DNA of 64,000 nt from Ramlibacter sp. WS9 (GTDB lineage: Bacteria; Pseudomonadota; Gammaproteobacteria; Burkholderiales; Burkholderiaceae_C): positions 62,001 through 126,000 of the forward strand of contig NZ_RKMB01000009.1 in the NCBI RefSeq assembly GCF_003797765.1, written 5' to 3'. How positions within the stretch are numbered: the stretch's first letter is position 1; each line of letters starts with the position of its first letter. The position numbers were made by a program, and so were the translations under genes. Shown piece by piece: positions 20,912 to 28,817 of the stretch. The notes under the pieces are model-generated. The model ran no database searches and had not been told where the DNA came from. It saw only the letters and a program-made list of their open reading frames with translations.

Positions 20912-22273
20912 ATGGACCCCATCCTCCTGGCGCGCATGCAGTTCGCGGCCAACATCAGCTTCCACATCCTGTTCCCGACCATCAGCATCGCGCTCGGCTG
21001 GACGCTGTTGTTTTTTCGCTGGCGCTGGCTGGCTACCCATGCGGGCGACTGGCTCGTGGCCTATCGTTTCTGGACCAAGGTGTTCGCGCTGACCTTCGCG
21101 CTCGGCGTGGTCTCTGGCATCACCATGAGCTTCCAGTTCGGCACCAACTGGCCGGGCTACATGGAGCAGGTGGGCAACGTCGCCGGGCCGCTGCTCGCCT
21201 TCGAGGTGCTGACGGCTTTCTTCCTCGAGGCGGGTTTCCTGGGCATCATGCTGTTCGGCCATGGGCGAGTGAGCGAGCGCGTCCACCTGCTGGCGACCTT
21301 CTTCGTTGCCTTCGGCACCACGCTCAGCGCGTTCTGGATCCTGGCCTTGAACTCGTGGATGCAGACACCGGCCGGGCATGAAGTGATCGCCGGGCAATTC
21401 CATGTGAAGAGCTGGTTCGACGTGGTGTTCAATCCGTCATTTCCCTATCGGCTCGTGCACGTGCTGCTGGCCTCGGCGCTCACGGTGGCCTTCTTGCTCG
21501 CAGGCATCAGTGCGTGGCAGGTGCTGCGCGGCTGCATGAACATCTCGACGCCGAAGGTGCTGCGCGTGGGCCTCACGCTCGGGGCCTTGCTGATTCCCGT
21601 GCAGATTTTCGTCGGCGACCTGCATGGCCTCAACACACTCAAGCACCAGCCGCAGAAGATCGCCGCGATGGAAGGCGTGTGGCAGACCACCCGCGGCGCG
21701 CCGCTGTTGCTGTTCGCGCTGCCCGATGGGCAGGCGCGCACGAATCACTTCGAGATCGCCGTCCCGAAGCTGGCCAGCATGATCCTCACGCACGACCCCG
21801 ACGGCGAGATCAAGGGGCTGGACGATTTCCGTGACCGCCACCCACCGGCTGCGCCAATGTTCTTCGCATTTCGCACCATGGTCGGCATGGGCATGCTGAT
21901 GCTGGCGGCCAGCTGGACGGGCTGGTGGCTCTACCGCCGCCGCGGGTGGCAGGCGCAGCGGCTGCCGCGCTGGCTGCTCTGGGGCCTGGCGGGCATGACC
22001 TTTTCGGGCTGGGTGGCGACGCTGGCCGGCTGGTACGTGACCGAGATCGGGCGCCAGCCCTACATCGTCTTTGGCCTGCTGCGCACGGCCGATGTGGCTT
22101 CCGCCGTGCCGGCGCCGATGATCGCGCTGACGCTTGCCAGCTACATCGCGATGTACCTCGCGTTGATACTCGCCTACGTCGCGGTCATCAAGTACATGGC
22201 CGAGAAACCTTGGGATGTGCTCGACCCGGCGACCGACGTTCCGGTCGCGGTCGTCGGTGGGAGCATGGCATGA
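20912..22273 (+). CDS. cydA: bd-type quinol oxidase subunit I (short Q-loop, CIO-like)
   Basis: Heme-bearing subunit of the quinol:O2 oxidoreductase in the inner membrane. It is 453 residues, clearly shorter than E. coli CydA (522), so the Q-loop is of the short, cyanide-insensitive-oxidase type. An axial His near the start (H18 in NISFHILFP), GRQPYIVFG with the preceding Glu (TEIGRQP) and FRTMVGMGM with the heme-ligand Met region are present. The distal sequence LLRTADV also resembles CioA. The stop overlaps a 20-codon small ORF that leads to cydB. The oxidase completes a non-pumping NADH-to-oxygen chain with the NDH-2 gene upstream. Confidence 0.93.
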   Translation: MDPILLARMQFAANISFHILFPTISIALGWTLLFFRWRWLATHAGDWLVAYRFWTKVFALTFALGVVSGITMSFQFGTNWPGYMEQVGNVAGPLLAFEVLTAFFLEAGFLGIMLFGHGRVSERVHLLATFFVAFGTTLSAFWILALNSWMQTPAGHEVIAGQFHVKSWFDVVFNPSFPYRLVHVLLASALTVAFLLAGISAWQVLRGCMNISTPKVLRVGLTLGALLIPVQIFVGDLHGLNTLKHQPQKIAAMEGVWQTTRGAPLLLFALPDGQARTNHFEIAVPKLASMILTHDPDGEIKGLDDFRDRHPPAAPMFFAFRTMVGMGMLMLAASWTGWWLYRRRGWQAQRLPRWLLWGLAGMTFSGWVATLAGWYVTEIGRQPYIVFGLLRTADVASAVPAPMIALTLASYIAMYLALILAYVAVIKYMAEKPWDVLDPATDVPVAVVGGSMA

Positions 22274-22332
22274 GCCGCCGGGCCGCTCCCAAGGCTCATA
22301 GCACCGCAGCCCGCAGGGCGGAGGTTTCCTGA
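22270..22332 (+). CDS. Possible 20-codon leader/coupling ORF between cydA and cydB
   Basis: ATG 22270 overlaps the cydA stop (ATGA) and the TGA at 22330-22332 overlaps the cydB start (TGATG). It encodes 20 residues, basic and hydrophilic (MSRRAAPK...). It has no membrane helix, so it is not a CydX/CydY-type subunit. Its exact fit to both junctions suggests translational coupling, but chance cannot be excluded. Confidence 0.3.
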   Translation: MSRRAAPKAHSTAARRAEVS

Positions 22333-23327
22333 TGACTTTCGACGAATCCCTGCCGGTCATCTTCATGGCGCTGATGGGCGTCGCGATGTTGCTGTACGTG
22401 ATCAGCGACGGCTACGACCTCGGCGTGGGCATGCTGCTGCCGCGCGCCACAGCCGCCGAGAAAGACGTGCTCATCGCCTCCATCGGGCCGTTCTGGGATG
22501 CCAACGAAACCTGGCTGGTGCTGGGCGTCGGCATCCTGCTGGTCGCTTTCCCCAAGGCGCATGGCCTCGTGCTGGGCGAGCTGTACCTGCCGGTGGCGTT
22601 GATGCTGGTGGGTCTCACGCTGCGCGGCGTGGCGTTCGACTTCCGCGTCAAGGCCAAGGCCGACCACAAGCCGATGTGGGACCGCATGTTCTTCACCGGT
22701 TCCACGCTCGCCGCCGTGGCGCAGGGCTGGATGCTCGGCCGCTACATCAGCGGGTTCGGCGAAGGCTGGAACTACCCGCTCTTCGCCGCGGCCATCGCGG
22801 CGGCTTTGCCGATGGCGTACGTTCTGCTCGGGGCCGCCTGGCTGGTGATGAAGACAGAAGGCGAGTTGCAGCAAAAGGCCATCCATTGGGCCAAGCTGGC
22901 GTGGGGCCCCATGGTGGTCGGCCTGGGCCTGATCTCGCTGGCCACGCCCTGGATCAGCGCCACGGTGCGCGAGCGCTGGTTCACGCTGCCGGCGGTGATC
23001 GCGTTGATGGCCATTCCGCTGGTCACGGTGGCGGCTCTGCTGACGGTGCGCCGCCTGCTTGACACGCGCATGGTCCGTGGCCCGCTGTGCTGGCTGCCTT
23101 TCGTGCTGCTGATCGGCGTGTTCGTCCTGGGCTTTCTCGGGCTCGCTTACAGCCTGTATCCGTACGTCGTGATCGATCGCCTGACCATCTGGCAGGCTGC
23201 CAGCAGCCCGGCAGCGCTGAAGGTCATCCTGTTCGGCGTTTGCATTTCAGTGCCGGTGATTGCGGCCTATACGGTGTTCGCGTACCGCGTATTTCGCGGC
23301 AAGGCGACGGAGCTGAAGTACGCATGA
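22332..23327 (+). CDS. cydB: bd-type quinol oxidase subunit II
   Basis: Membrane partner of CydA. It is 331 residues with about eight or nine hydrophobic helices, the N-terminal FMALMGVAMLLYVISDGYDLGVG region and FWDANETWLVLG, both typical of CydB. The length matches CioB-type subunits rather than E. coli CydB (379). A GGAGGTTTCC ribosome site lies just before the start. No separate cydX frame follows the stop; the next 100 bases hold a hairpin and a possible sigma-54 promoter. Confidence 0.93.
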   Translation: MTFDESLPVIFMALMGVAMLLYVISDGYDLGVGMLLPRATAAEKDVLIASIGPFWDANETWLVLGVGILLVAFPKAHGLVLGELYLPVALMLVGLTLRGVAFDFRVKAKADHKPMWDRMFFTGSTLAAVAQGWMLGRYISGFGEGWNYPLFAAAIAAALPMAYVLLGAAWLVMKTEGELQQKAIHWAKLAWGPMVVGLGLISLATPWISATVRERWFTLPAVIALMAIPLVTVAALLTVRRLLDTRMVRGPLCWLPFVLLIGVFVLGFLGLAYSLYPYVVIDRLTIWQAASSPAALKVILFGVCISVPVIAAYTVFAYRVFRGKATELKYA

Positions 23328-23340
23328 ATGCGTATTTGTT

Positions 23341-23356
23341 GCCCCGAGAACGGGGC
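23341..23356 (+). terminator. Weak hairpin after cydB (possible terminator)
   Basis: A perfect 6-bp stem GCCCCG-AGAA-CGGGGC begins 13 bases after the cydB stop. There is no good T run after it, so termination would be inefficient or Rho-assisted. Confidence 0.3.
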
Positions 23357-23372
23357 ATGCTTCGTGGCACAC

Positions 23373-23388
23373 TGGCTCCGACTTTGCC
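23373..23388 (+). promoter_or_regulatory. Candidate sigma-54 promoter upstream of dctB-like gene
   Basis: TGGCTCCGACTTTGCC keeps GG-N10-GC and the TTGC block of the RpoN consensus. It lies 50-65 bases before the GTG at 23438, which supports that codon as the real start of the kinase gene. If used, DctD encoded downstream could act on its own operon. Visual match only. Confidence 0.3.
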
Positions 23389-23437
23389 TGGAGCCAAAAT
23401 CATCACCCCGAACGCCGCCAGCCGGGGCGAGACCGGC

Positions 23438-25165
23438 GTGAAGCGCTGGCTTACCCGCACCCTGACCTGGATCGCATCGCTCGCGATCATCGGCGCCGCC
23501 GCGCTTGCGGCCCACGATGCGGCCATGCGTTCGGGCATCGATCGCCTGCGCGGTGCAGCCGGCCATCGGCTCGACATGGTGGGCGCGGGCCTGGAGAGCG
23601 ACCTGGCGCGCTTCGAGTACTTGCCGTCGCTGCTGGAGATGACGCCCAGCGTTTTCGCGCTGCTCGACGCGCCCGCCAACCCCGCGCTGCGCGATCAGGT
23701 CAATCGCTACCTGCAGGGCGTCAACGTCACGGCTGGCGCTTCCAACCTGTATGTGCTGGACCGCTCCGGCATGGCCCTGGCCGCGTCGGACTGGAAAGAG
23801 TCGGGCACGCCGGTCGGCACGGACCTCTCGTTCCGCCCCTATGTCAAGCAGGCCCTGGCGCAGGGACGCGGCCGCTTCTATGGCGTGGGCATCACGAGCA
23901 AGCGCGCCGGATACTACCTGTCCTACGCCCTGCGGCAGCAGGGCCTCCCGCGAGGGATCGCCACCGTGAAGGTCGACCTGGAGGAAGCAGAGCGTGCGTG
24001 GAAGAACCTTCCCGGCGACGTGGTGCTGGTCGATGAACGCGGCGTCGTGATCCTGTCGTCCCGCGACGAGTGGAAGTTCAGGCCGCTGGCGCCACTGGCG
24101 TCCTCCGTCCTGGCGGAGATCGCGAGCACGCGGCCCTACGGCGACGCGGCGCTCAGGCCGCTCGATTGGCGCGCCGGCTACCTCACATCCGAACGGCCAT
24201 TGCGCCGCACCGATTGGCGCCTGATCGCCCTGGACGACGTGGCCCCTGTCGCCGCCGAAGCGCGCAACCTTGCGATCACAGCCGCGCTGGGCACGTCGGT
24301 GCTGCTGCTGCTGGTCACGGTGCTGTGGCAACGGCAGCGGGCCGTGCGCTACAAGCTGGCCAACCGCGCGGCCCTACAGGCCGCGCACGACAGCCTTGAA
24401 ACCAAGGTCGTGGCCCGCACCGCCGAGCTGCGCGCCATGCAGGCCGAGCTGGTGCATGCTGGCAAGATGGCGGCGCTGGGCCAGATGTCGGCTGGCATGG
24501 TGCATGAACTCAATCAGCCTTTGGGCGCCATGCGCATGCTGTCGGACAACGCTTGTGTGCTGCTTGAACACGACAGGCTCGACGATGTGCGCAGCAACCT
24601 CGAGCGCATCGCCCACCTCGTCGATCGCCTCGGGCGTCTGACCCACCAGCTCAAGGCCTTCGCGCACAAGGGCGGCCCTTCGGGCGAGGCCGTGAACGTG
24701 CGGCAGGTGATCTCCAATGCGCAGTTCCTGGTGTCGCAGCGCTTGCGCGACAACGGTGTCGAAATGATCGTGGAGGTGCCGGACGGGCTGGCCGTGATGG
24801 CAGAGGATGCACGGCTGGAGCAGGTTCTCGTGAACTTGCTGGGCAACGCCATCGATGCCGTGTCCACGTCTGCCGCGCGGCGCGTGCGGGTCGTGGCCGC
24901 TGCTTCGGACATCGCAGGCGGCAACTGCAGGATCCAGGTGTGCGACACCGGCCCCGGAATCCGCGCCGACATCCTGCCGCGCTTGTTCGAGCCGTTCATC
25001 ACCAGCAAACCAGCGGGCGCGGGGCTGGGATTGGGCCTGATGATTTCGGCGCACATCCTGCGCGAGTGGGGCGGCACATTGCGAGCCCACAACATGGACG
25101 ACGGGGGCGCATGCTTCGCGATCGAATTGACGCAAGCGGTGACGCAAGAGGAAGTTTTTGAATGA
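23438..25165 (+). CDS. dctB: C4-dicarboxylate sensor histidine kinase (DctB-like)
   Basis: Inner-membrane sensor kinase. A membrane helix (WLTRTLTWIASLAIIGAAAL) is followed by a periplasmic double-Cache-like sensor with SFRPYVKQAL and YYLSYAL motifs, a second helix (TAALGTSVLLLLVTVLW), a coiled linker, a HisKA domain with H356 in HELNQP, and an ATPase domain with NLLGNAIDA and DTGPGI. The frame is open upstream to ATG 23324, which overlaps the cydB stop. I prefer GTG 23438 because the added 38 residues are not DctB-like and a hairpin plus candidate promoter lie within them. Start confidence is moderate. The stop overlaps dctD (ATGA). Confidence 0.85.
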   Translation: MKRWLTRTLTWIASLAIIGAAALAAHDAAMRSGIDRLRGAAGHRLDMVGAGLESDLARFEYLPSLLEMTPSVFALLDAPANPALRDQVNRYLQGVNVTAGASNLYVLDRSGMALAASDWKESGTPVGTDLSFRPYVKQALAQGRGRFYGVGITSKRAGYYLSYALRQQGLPRGIATVKVDLEEAERAWKNLPGDVVLVDERGVVILSSRDEWKFRPLAPLASSVLAEIASTRPYGDAALRPLDWRAGYLTSERPLRRTDWRLIALDDVAPVAAEARNLAITAALGTSVLLLLVTVLWQRQRAVRYKLANRAALQAAHDSLETKVVARTAELRAMQAELVHAGKMAALGQMSAGMVHELNQPLGAMRMLSDNACVLLEHDRLDDVRSNLERIAHLVDRLGRLTHQLKAFAHKGGPSGEAVNVRQVISNAQFLVSQRLRDNGVEMIVEVPDGLAVMAEDARLEQVLVNLLGNAIDAVSTSAARRVRVVAAASDIAGGNCRIQVCDTGPGIRADILPRLFEPFITSKPAGAGLGLGLMISAHILREWGGTLRAHNMDDGGACFAIELTQAVTQEEVFE

Positions 25166-26520
25166 GTGATGCAAAGCAGATCAGGGTGATCTTTGTCGAC
25201 GACGACAGCGACATGCGGCTGGGCAGCACCCAGGCGCTGGAACTGGCGGGGCTGAAAGTGGACGGCTTCGCGAGCGCCGAGGAAGCGCGCGCGAGCGTTC
25301 ATGCGGGCGTTCCGGCGGTGGTCGTGTGCGACGTCCGGTTGCCCGGCATGGCGGGCACCGATTGGCTCAACGAGGTCCGCGCCATCGACGCGGAGCTCCC
25401 GGTGATCTTGATCACGGGGCACGGCGATATCGCAATGGCGGTGCGGGCCATGCGGCAGGGCGCGTATGACTTCATCGAGAAGCCGTTCTCCTCCGAGCAC
25501 CTCGTCACGGTGGTTCGCCGCGCCGCCGAGAAGCGCCACCTGGTGCTGCAAGTGCAGGCGTTGCGCGACCAGCTGGAGAACTGGCACGGCATCCAGGCGG
25601 TCCTGCTCGGGCGCTCGGCGCAGATGCAGAACGTGCGGCGCATGGTGCTGAACCTGGCGGCTACTTCGGCCGACGTGGTGATCTATGGCGAGACCGGCAC
25701 CGGCAAGGACATGGTTGCCCGCTGCCTGCACGATCACAGCGACCGGCGCCGCGCCAACTACGTGCCGCTGAACTGCGGCGGCCTGCCCGAAGCGCTGGCC
25801 GAAAGCGAACTGTTCGGCCACGAAGTCGGCGCTTTCACCGGCGCGACCCGCGTGCGCATCGGCAAGTTCGAGCACGCGCATGGCGGCACGCTTTTCCTGG
25901 ATGAAATCGAGAGCATGCCCATCGCGGTGCAGATCAAGTTCCTGCGGGCCTTGCAGGAGCGCAGCATCGAGCACGTCGGCTCCAACAAGCCCATCGCCGT
26001 GGATTGCCGCGTGATCGCCGCCGCGAAGGAGGACCTGAAAGTCCTGAGCGACAAGCAGAAATTCCGGGCCGACTTGTACTACCGCATCGGCGTCGCCTTC
26101 ATCGAGCTGCCGCCGCTGCGCGAGCGCCGGGAAGACATCCCCTTGCTCTTCGAGCACTTCGTGTTGCTGGCGGCCAGCCGTTACCAACGAGCCGCCCCCA
26201 TGCTCACCAGCGCTCAACTCGGCGAACTGATGGCCCATGCCTGGCCCGGCAATGTTCGGGAACTGCGCAACGTCGCCGACCGCTTCGTGCTGGGGCTGTT
26301 CGGCGACCGGATGAACCTGACGGCGGGCAGCCACGCCGCGGCGAGCAGCCTGCCCGAGCAGGTCGAGCAGTTCGAGCGCTCCATGATCCAGGAGGAACTT
26401 CGGCGCCACCGGGGCGATGTGGGCACGAGCGCCAAGGCGCTTGGTGTTCCGAAGCAGACGCTCTACGACAAGATGCGGCGGCTGGGAATTTCGACGGAAG
26501 ATTTCAAGCTGGAGAGCTGA
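25162..26520 (+). CDS. dctD: Sigma-54 response regulator DctD-like
   Basis: Activator of RpoN promoters phosphorylated by the kinase encoded just upstream. It is 452 residues: receiver domain with phospho-acceptor D57 (VVVCDVRLPG), AAA+ domain with Walker A GETGTGKD (about 174-181), the sigma-54-contacting GAFTGA loop (223-228), Walker B TLFLDEIES, and a C-terminal Fis-type helix-turn-helix (SAKALGVPKQTLYDKMRR). This is the DctD layout. The known target in other bacteria is dctA, which lies 9 kb upstream here. I did not find a convincing -24/-12 site just before dctA, but good matches occur before aceE and before dctB. Confidence 0.9.
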   Translation: MSDAKQIRVIFVDDDSDMRLGSTQALELAGLKVDGFASAEEARASVHAGVPAVVVCDVRLPGMAGTDWLNEVRAIDAELPVILITGHGDIAMAVRAMRQGAYDFIEKPFSSEHLVTVVRRAAEKRHLVLQVQALRDQLENWHGIQAVLLGRSAQMQNVRRMVLNLAATSADVVIYGETGTGKDMVARCLHDHSDRRRANYVPLNCGGLPEALAESELFGHEVGAFTGATRVRIGKFEHAHGGTLFLDEIESMPIAVQIKFLRALQERSIEHVGSNKPIAVDCRVIAAAKEDLKVLSDKQKFRADLYYRIGVAFIELPPLRERREDIPLLFEHFVLLAASRYQRAAPMLTSAQLGELMAHAWPGNVRELRNVADRFVLGLFGDRMNLTAGSHAAASSLPEQVEQFERSMIQEELRRHRGDVGTSAKALGVPKQTLYDKMRRLGISTEDFKLES

Positions 26521-26528
26521 GGTTGCGC

Positions 26529-26573
26529 ATCGCGGTAGCGGAACGTGCCCATCGCCCGCGCCGCGATCTCGCC
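26529..26573 (-). pseudogene. Relic of a PaaI-type thioesterase 3' end
   Basis: On the minus strand the 15 residues GEIAARAMGTFRYRD match the C-terminus of the intact thioesterase encoded at 27582-28007 (GEIAAQAMGTFRYRD), and the DNA matches at about nine of ten positions. Nothing upstream continues the similarity and no start is present, so this is a fragment left by duplication or deletion. It shares its short gap with the dctD terminator. Confidence 0.6.
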
Positions 26574-26607
26574 ATAGGCGAGCGGCTCATGGCCGGCGCC
26601 GGCATGC

Positions 26608-26638
26608 GAACTGCGGCGCTTTCGCCAGTTCCATTTTT
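26608..26638 (+). terminator. Intrinsic terminator after dctD
   Basis: The stem GAACT/AGTTC plus GGCG/CGCC around a CTTT loop, with a 2-base bulge, is followed after three bases by five T residues. Direction fits the end of the dctB-dctD transcript, 88 bases after the dctD stop, before the minus-strand gene at 26704. Confidence 0.6.
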
Positions 26639-26703
26639 CCCACCCCCAGATTCGGGAGACACTGTCCGCCAAATCGTCCGGCAGGCTCTCGCGGTGCGAG
26701 CTA

Positions 26704-27108
26704 TCAGCGCACAGGTCTTTCGACCGATAAGGCCGCCGTCGCTGTGGCCGCGTGGGCGACCGCCGCAATCAAAAGTAGCGCCAGCGCAAGCCAGTCCGCG
26801 CGGACGACCGTTGCCAAGGCGTCGTTGTAGGAACTGGACAACTGCGCGAGCACCAGGAAGGAGGCGACGCTCACGGACCCGATCACCAAGGCAAGGCGCT
26901 GCAGTTCCGGGCGGATGGCCGCGTACGCCAGCAAGGCCGCCAGGAGCCCGAAGAGAACGGCTCGATGCCGCAGCAACAGTTCAAGGTTCGGGTCTTGAAC
27001 CGTGATGCCGTAGAGTTGTGAGAGCTTGGCGGCCCCAAGCATGCCGAGGACGGGCAATGCGTGGATAACTGCGACCAGGATGAGGACGGCCGGGACGACA
27101 AAGCGCAT
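26704..27108 (-). CDS. Conserved small membrane protein, unknown function
   Basis: A 134-residue protein with four hydrophobic segments (about 4-22, 47-66, 72-90 and 104-124), no recognisable catalytic motif, and a short polar loop LSQLYGITVQDPNLELLLRH after the first helix. Such four-helix proteins are widespread in Proteobacteria as unknown or DUF members. The start ATG is at 27108. It is the last gene of the minus-strand series and ends next to the plus-strand dctD terminator. No function can be given. Confidence 0.7.
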   Translation of the reverse strand: MRFVVPAVLILVAVIHALPVLGMLGAAKLSQLYGITVQDPNLELLLRHRAVLFGLLAALLAYAAIRPELQRLALVIGSVSVASFLVLAQLSSSYNDALATVVRADWLALALLLIAAVAHAATATAALSVERPVR

Positions 27109-27209
27109 GGTTCAACCCTTCGAAGCGATGCTGGGTTGTACCGCGAGCCTTCGCGAAAGGCGATGACCTGGGAGGTAAAGGAACAGGGTCTTCGACTCAC
27201 ACTCGCAAC

Positions 27210-27542
27210 TCAGTGCGGATAGTCGTGCGCCTCGGTGATGTGGTGGTGAATGCGGCCATCGAAGTAGCGCGCCAGAACCGACTCGGTCGCCGCCTTTGCC
27301 GCTGCACGTTCCGGACTGGCCAGAGCCGTGTCAACTGCGGCTCGATCCGCGTAGCTGATAGCAAGGATCAAAGGCAGCTCCGGGGCGCCGTCGTCGCGCT
27401 CATTGGAAAAACTGACCCGAACTGCGAGAGCGCCTGGAAACGCATTCCAGTGAGGGAGGACTTCGGCCAGGACGGCGGCACGAAAGGCTTCTGTCTGTCC
27501 CTCGTGGACAGAGCCTTCGAAAAGGGCGTAGCGAGTGATCAT
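27210..27542 (-). CDS. Small EthD/ABM-like dimeric alpha-beta barrel protein
   Basis: A 110-residue cytoplasmic protein with a ferredoxin-like pattern: an initial strand (ITRYALFEG), a helix, then LPLILAISYADRAAVDTAL and a final strand with histidines (GRIHHHITEAHDYPH). This resembles EthD or antibiotic-biosynthesis-monooxygenase domains, which act as small oxygenases or bind hydrophobic ligands. No cofactor site can be assigned. It is transcribed after the thioesterase at 27582-28007 with a 39-base gap, so it may be the last gene of that acyl-CoA operon. Confidence 0.6.
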   Translation of the reverse strand: MITRYALFEGSVHEGQTEAFRAAVLAEVLPHWNAFPGALAVRVSFSNERDDGAPELPLILAISYADRAAVDTALASPERAAAKAATESVLARYFDGRIHHHITEAHDYPH

Positions 27543-27581
27543 GGGGTGGGGTCCTTTCTGGCGTGGCCGAAAGCAATGAGC

Positions 27582-28007
27582 TTAGACCGGATCACGGTAG
27601 CGGAAAGTCCCCATCGCCTGGGCCGCGATCTCGCCGTCGGCGTCGACGATGCTGGCTTCGCAGAAGCACACCGATTTCCCGCCGCCGGTGGCGCGGCCGG
27701 TTGCGACCAGGCGGCCGGAACTGGGGCGCATGAAGGCGATGTGCATGTCGATGGTGACGACTTCGCGCTCGTAGTTCACCCGTGAGAGGGCGGCGTTGGC
27801 CATCGCGCAGTCGAGCAGCGTCATCACCACGCCGCCATGGCCGGCGCCGTGGTTGTTCAACAGCTCGGGCCGCAGTTCCACCGACACGACCGATACCCCG
27901 GCTTCGGCGCTCTCGACCTTCACGCCCACCTCGACTGTGAACGGCACATGGCGGTCGCGGCCGCTGCGCGGCTTGGTGTCGTTTTTGGCCACAACGTGCA
28001 AGCTCAT
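27582..28007 (-). CDS. PaaI/hotdog-fold acyl-CoA thioesterase (copy 1)
   Basis: A 141-residue single hotdog domain. The LLNNHGAGHGGVVMTLLDCAM segment carries the HGG(V) region and the Asp of this thioesterase family. Such enzymes hydrolyse aryl- or medium-chain acyl-CoA. ATG 28007 is preceded by GGGAG and overlaps the SDR stop (ATGA), which fixes the start although the frame is open further upstream. A related paralogue lies at 29786-30214, and a 3' fragment of the same type remains at 26529-26573. Confidence 0.85.
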   Translation of the reverse strand: MSLHVVAKNDTKPRSGRDRHVPFTVEVGVKVESAEAGVSVVSVELRPELLNNHGAGHGGVVMTLLDCAMANAALSRVNYEREVVTIDMHIAFMRPSSGRLVATGRATGGGKSVCFCEASIVDADGEIAAQAMGTFRYRDPV

Positions 28008-28813
28008 TTTTTCTCCCGGCGCGAAGCGGCGGCGGCCGCGGTGAAATCGCGCGGGCCGCTCATCGCCAGCCCGCCGTCGACCGGAATGATCGCGCCCGTG
28101 ATGTACGAGCCCCAGTCGCTGGCCAGCAGCATGGCCATGCGCGCGATGTCCTCGATCTTGCCCAGGCGCTTGAGCGGCACGCGCTCGGCCATGGCGGTGA
28201 GTGTCTCCTCGGTCGGCGCGAGGCGCTTGAGCCCTTCGGTGTCGGCGATCGGGCCAGGCACGATGGAATTGATGCGGATGCCCTGCGGTCCCCATTCCAT
28301 GGCCAGCACCTGCGTCAGCATGTCGACACCCGCCTTGGCGGCGCACACGTGCGCCTGGAACGGCGTGGGCGTGAAGGCCTGGCCGGCGGAGATCTGGACG
28401 ATGCAGGCGCCGGGCTTGCGCAGGTGCGCATGCGCCATGCGGGCCACGTTGAAGCTGCCCAGCAGATCGATGTCGACCACGGTCTTGAACGCGTTCGGTG
28501 ACATGTCGAGCGCGGTGGCCAGGAAGTTGCCGGCCGCACCCGACACCAGGATGTCGATAGGGCCGAATCGTTCCTCGGCTTGCGCGAATGCGGCCTGCAG
28601 CGCTTCGGGCTGACGCACGTCGGCTGCGATGCCCATGGCCTGTGTGCCCAGCGCCTGCAGCTGCGTGGCCGCCGCGGCCACCTTGTCGGCCGAGCGGCTG
28701 ATCAGCGTGACGTTGACGCCGACGCGGGCGAACGCTTGCGCGATGCCGAAGTTGATGCCGCTGGAGCCACCGGCCACGAACAGGTGACGGCCTTTGAATT
28801 GGGTGATGTCCAT
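28004..28813 (-). CDS. 2,4-dienoyl-CoA reductase-like SDR
   Basis: A 269-residue Rossmann SDR with cofactor motif VAGGSSGINFGIA near residue 13 and NAAG-like VSGAAGNF. At the usual YxxxK position it has AHVCAAKAG, so the catalytic Tyr is absent but the Lys is kept. That pattern is shared with 2,4-dienoyl-CoA reductases of the peroxisomal type, which supports a role in unsaturated acyl-CoA metabolism. ATG 28813 is chosen over upstream in-frame starts that overlap the binding-protein gene. It is coupled to the thioesterase downstream. Confidence 0.82.
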   Translation of the reverse strand: MDITQFKGRHLFVAGGSSGINFGIAQAFARVGVNVTLISRSADKVAAAATQLQALGTQAMGIAADVRQPEALQAAFAQAEERFGPIDILVSGAAGNFLATALDMSPNAFKTVVDIDLLGSFNVARMAHAHLRKPGACIVQISAGQAFTPTPFQAHVCAAKAGVDMLTQVLAMEWGPQGIRINSIVPGPIADTEGLKRLAPTEETLTAMAERVPLKRLGKIEDIARMAMLLASDWGSYITGAIIPVDGGLAMSGPRDFTAAAAASRREKK

Positions 28814-28817
28814 GTGT

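Noticed and set aside
23328..23437. cydX-type third oxidase subunit after cydB
   Set aside because: No short frame with a single membrane helix; the only open frame merges with the kinase gene.
26463..26768. 101-codon minus-strand frame over the dctD end
   Set aside because: Only 15 codons match a thioesterase C-terminus. The rest is antisense to dctD or non-coding, so it is treated as a relic.
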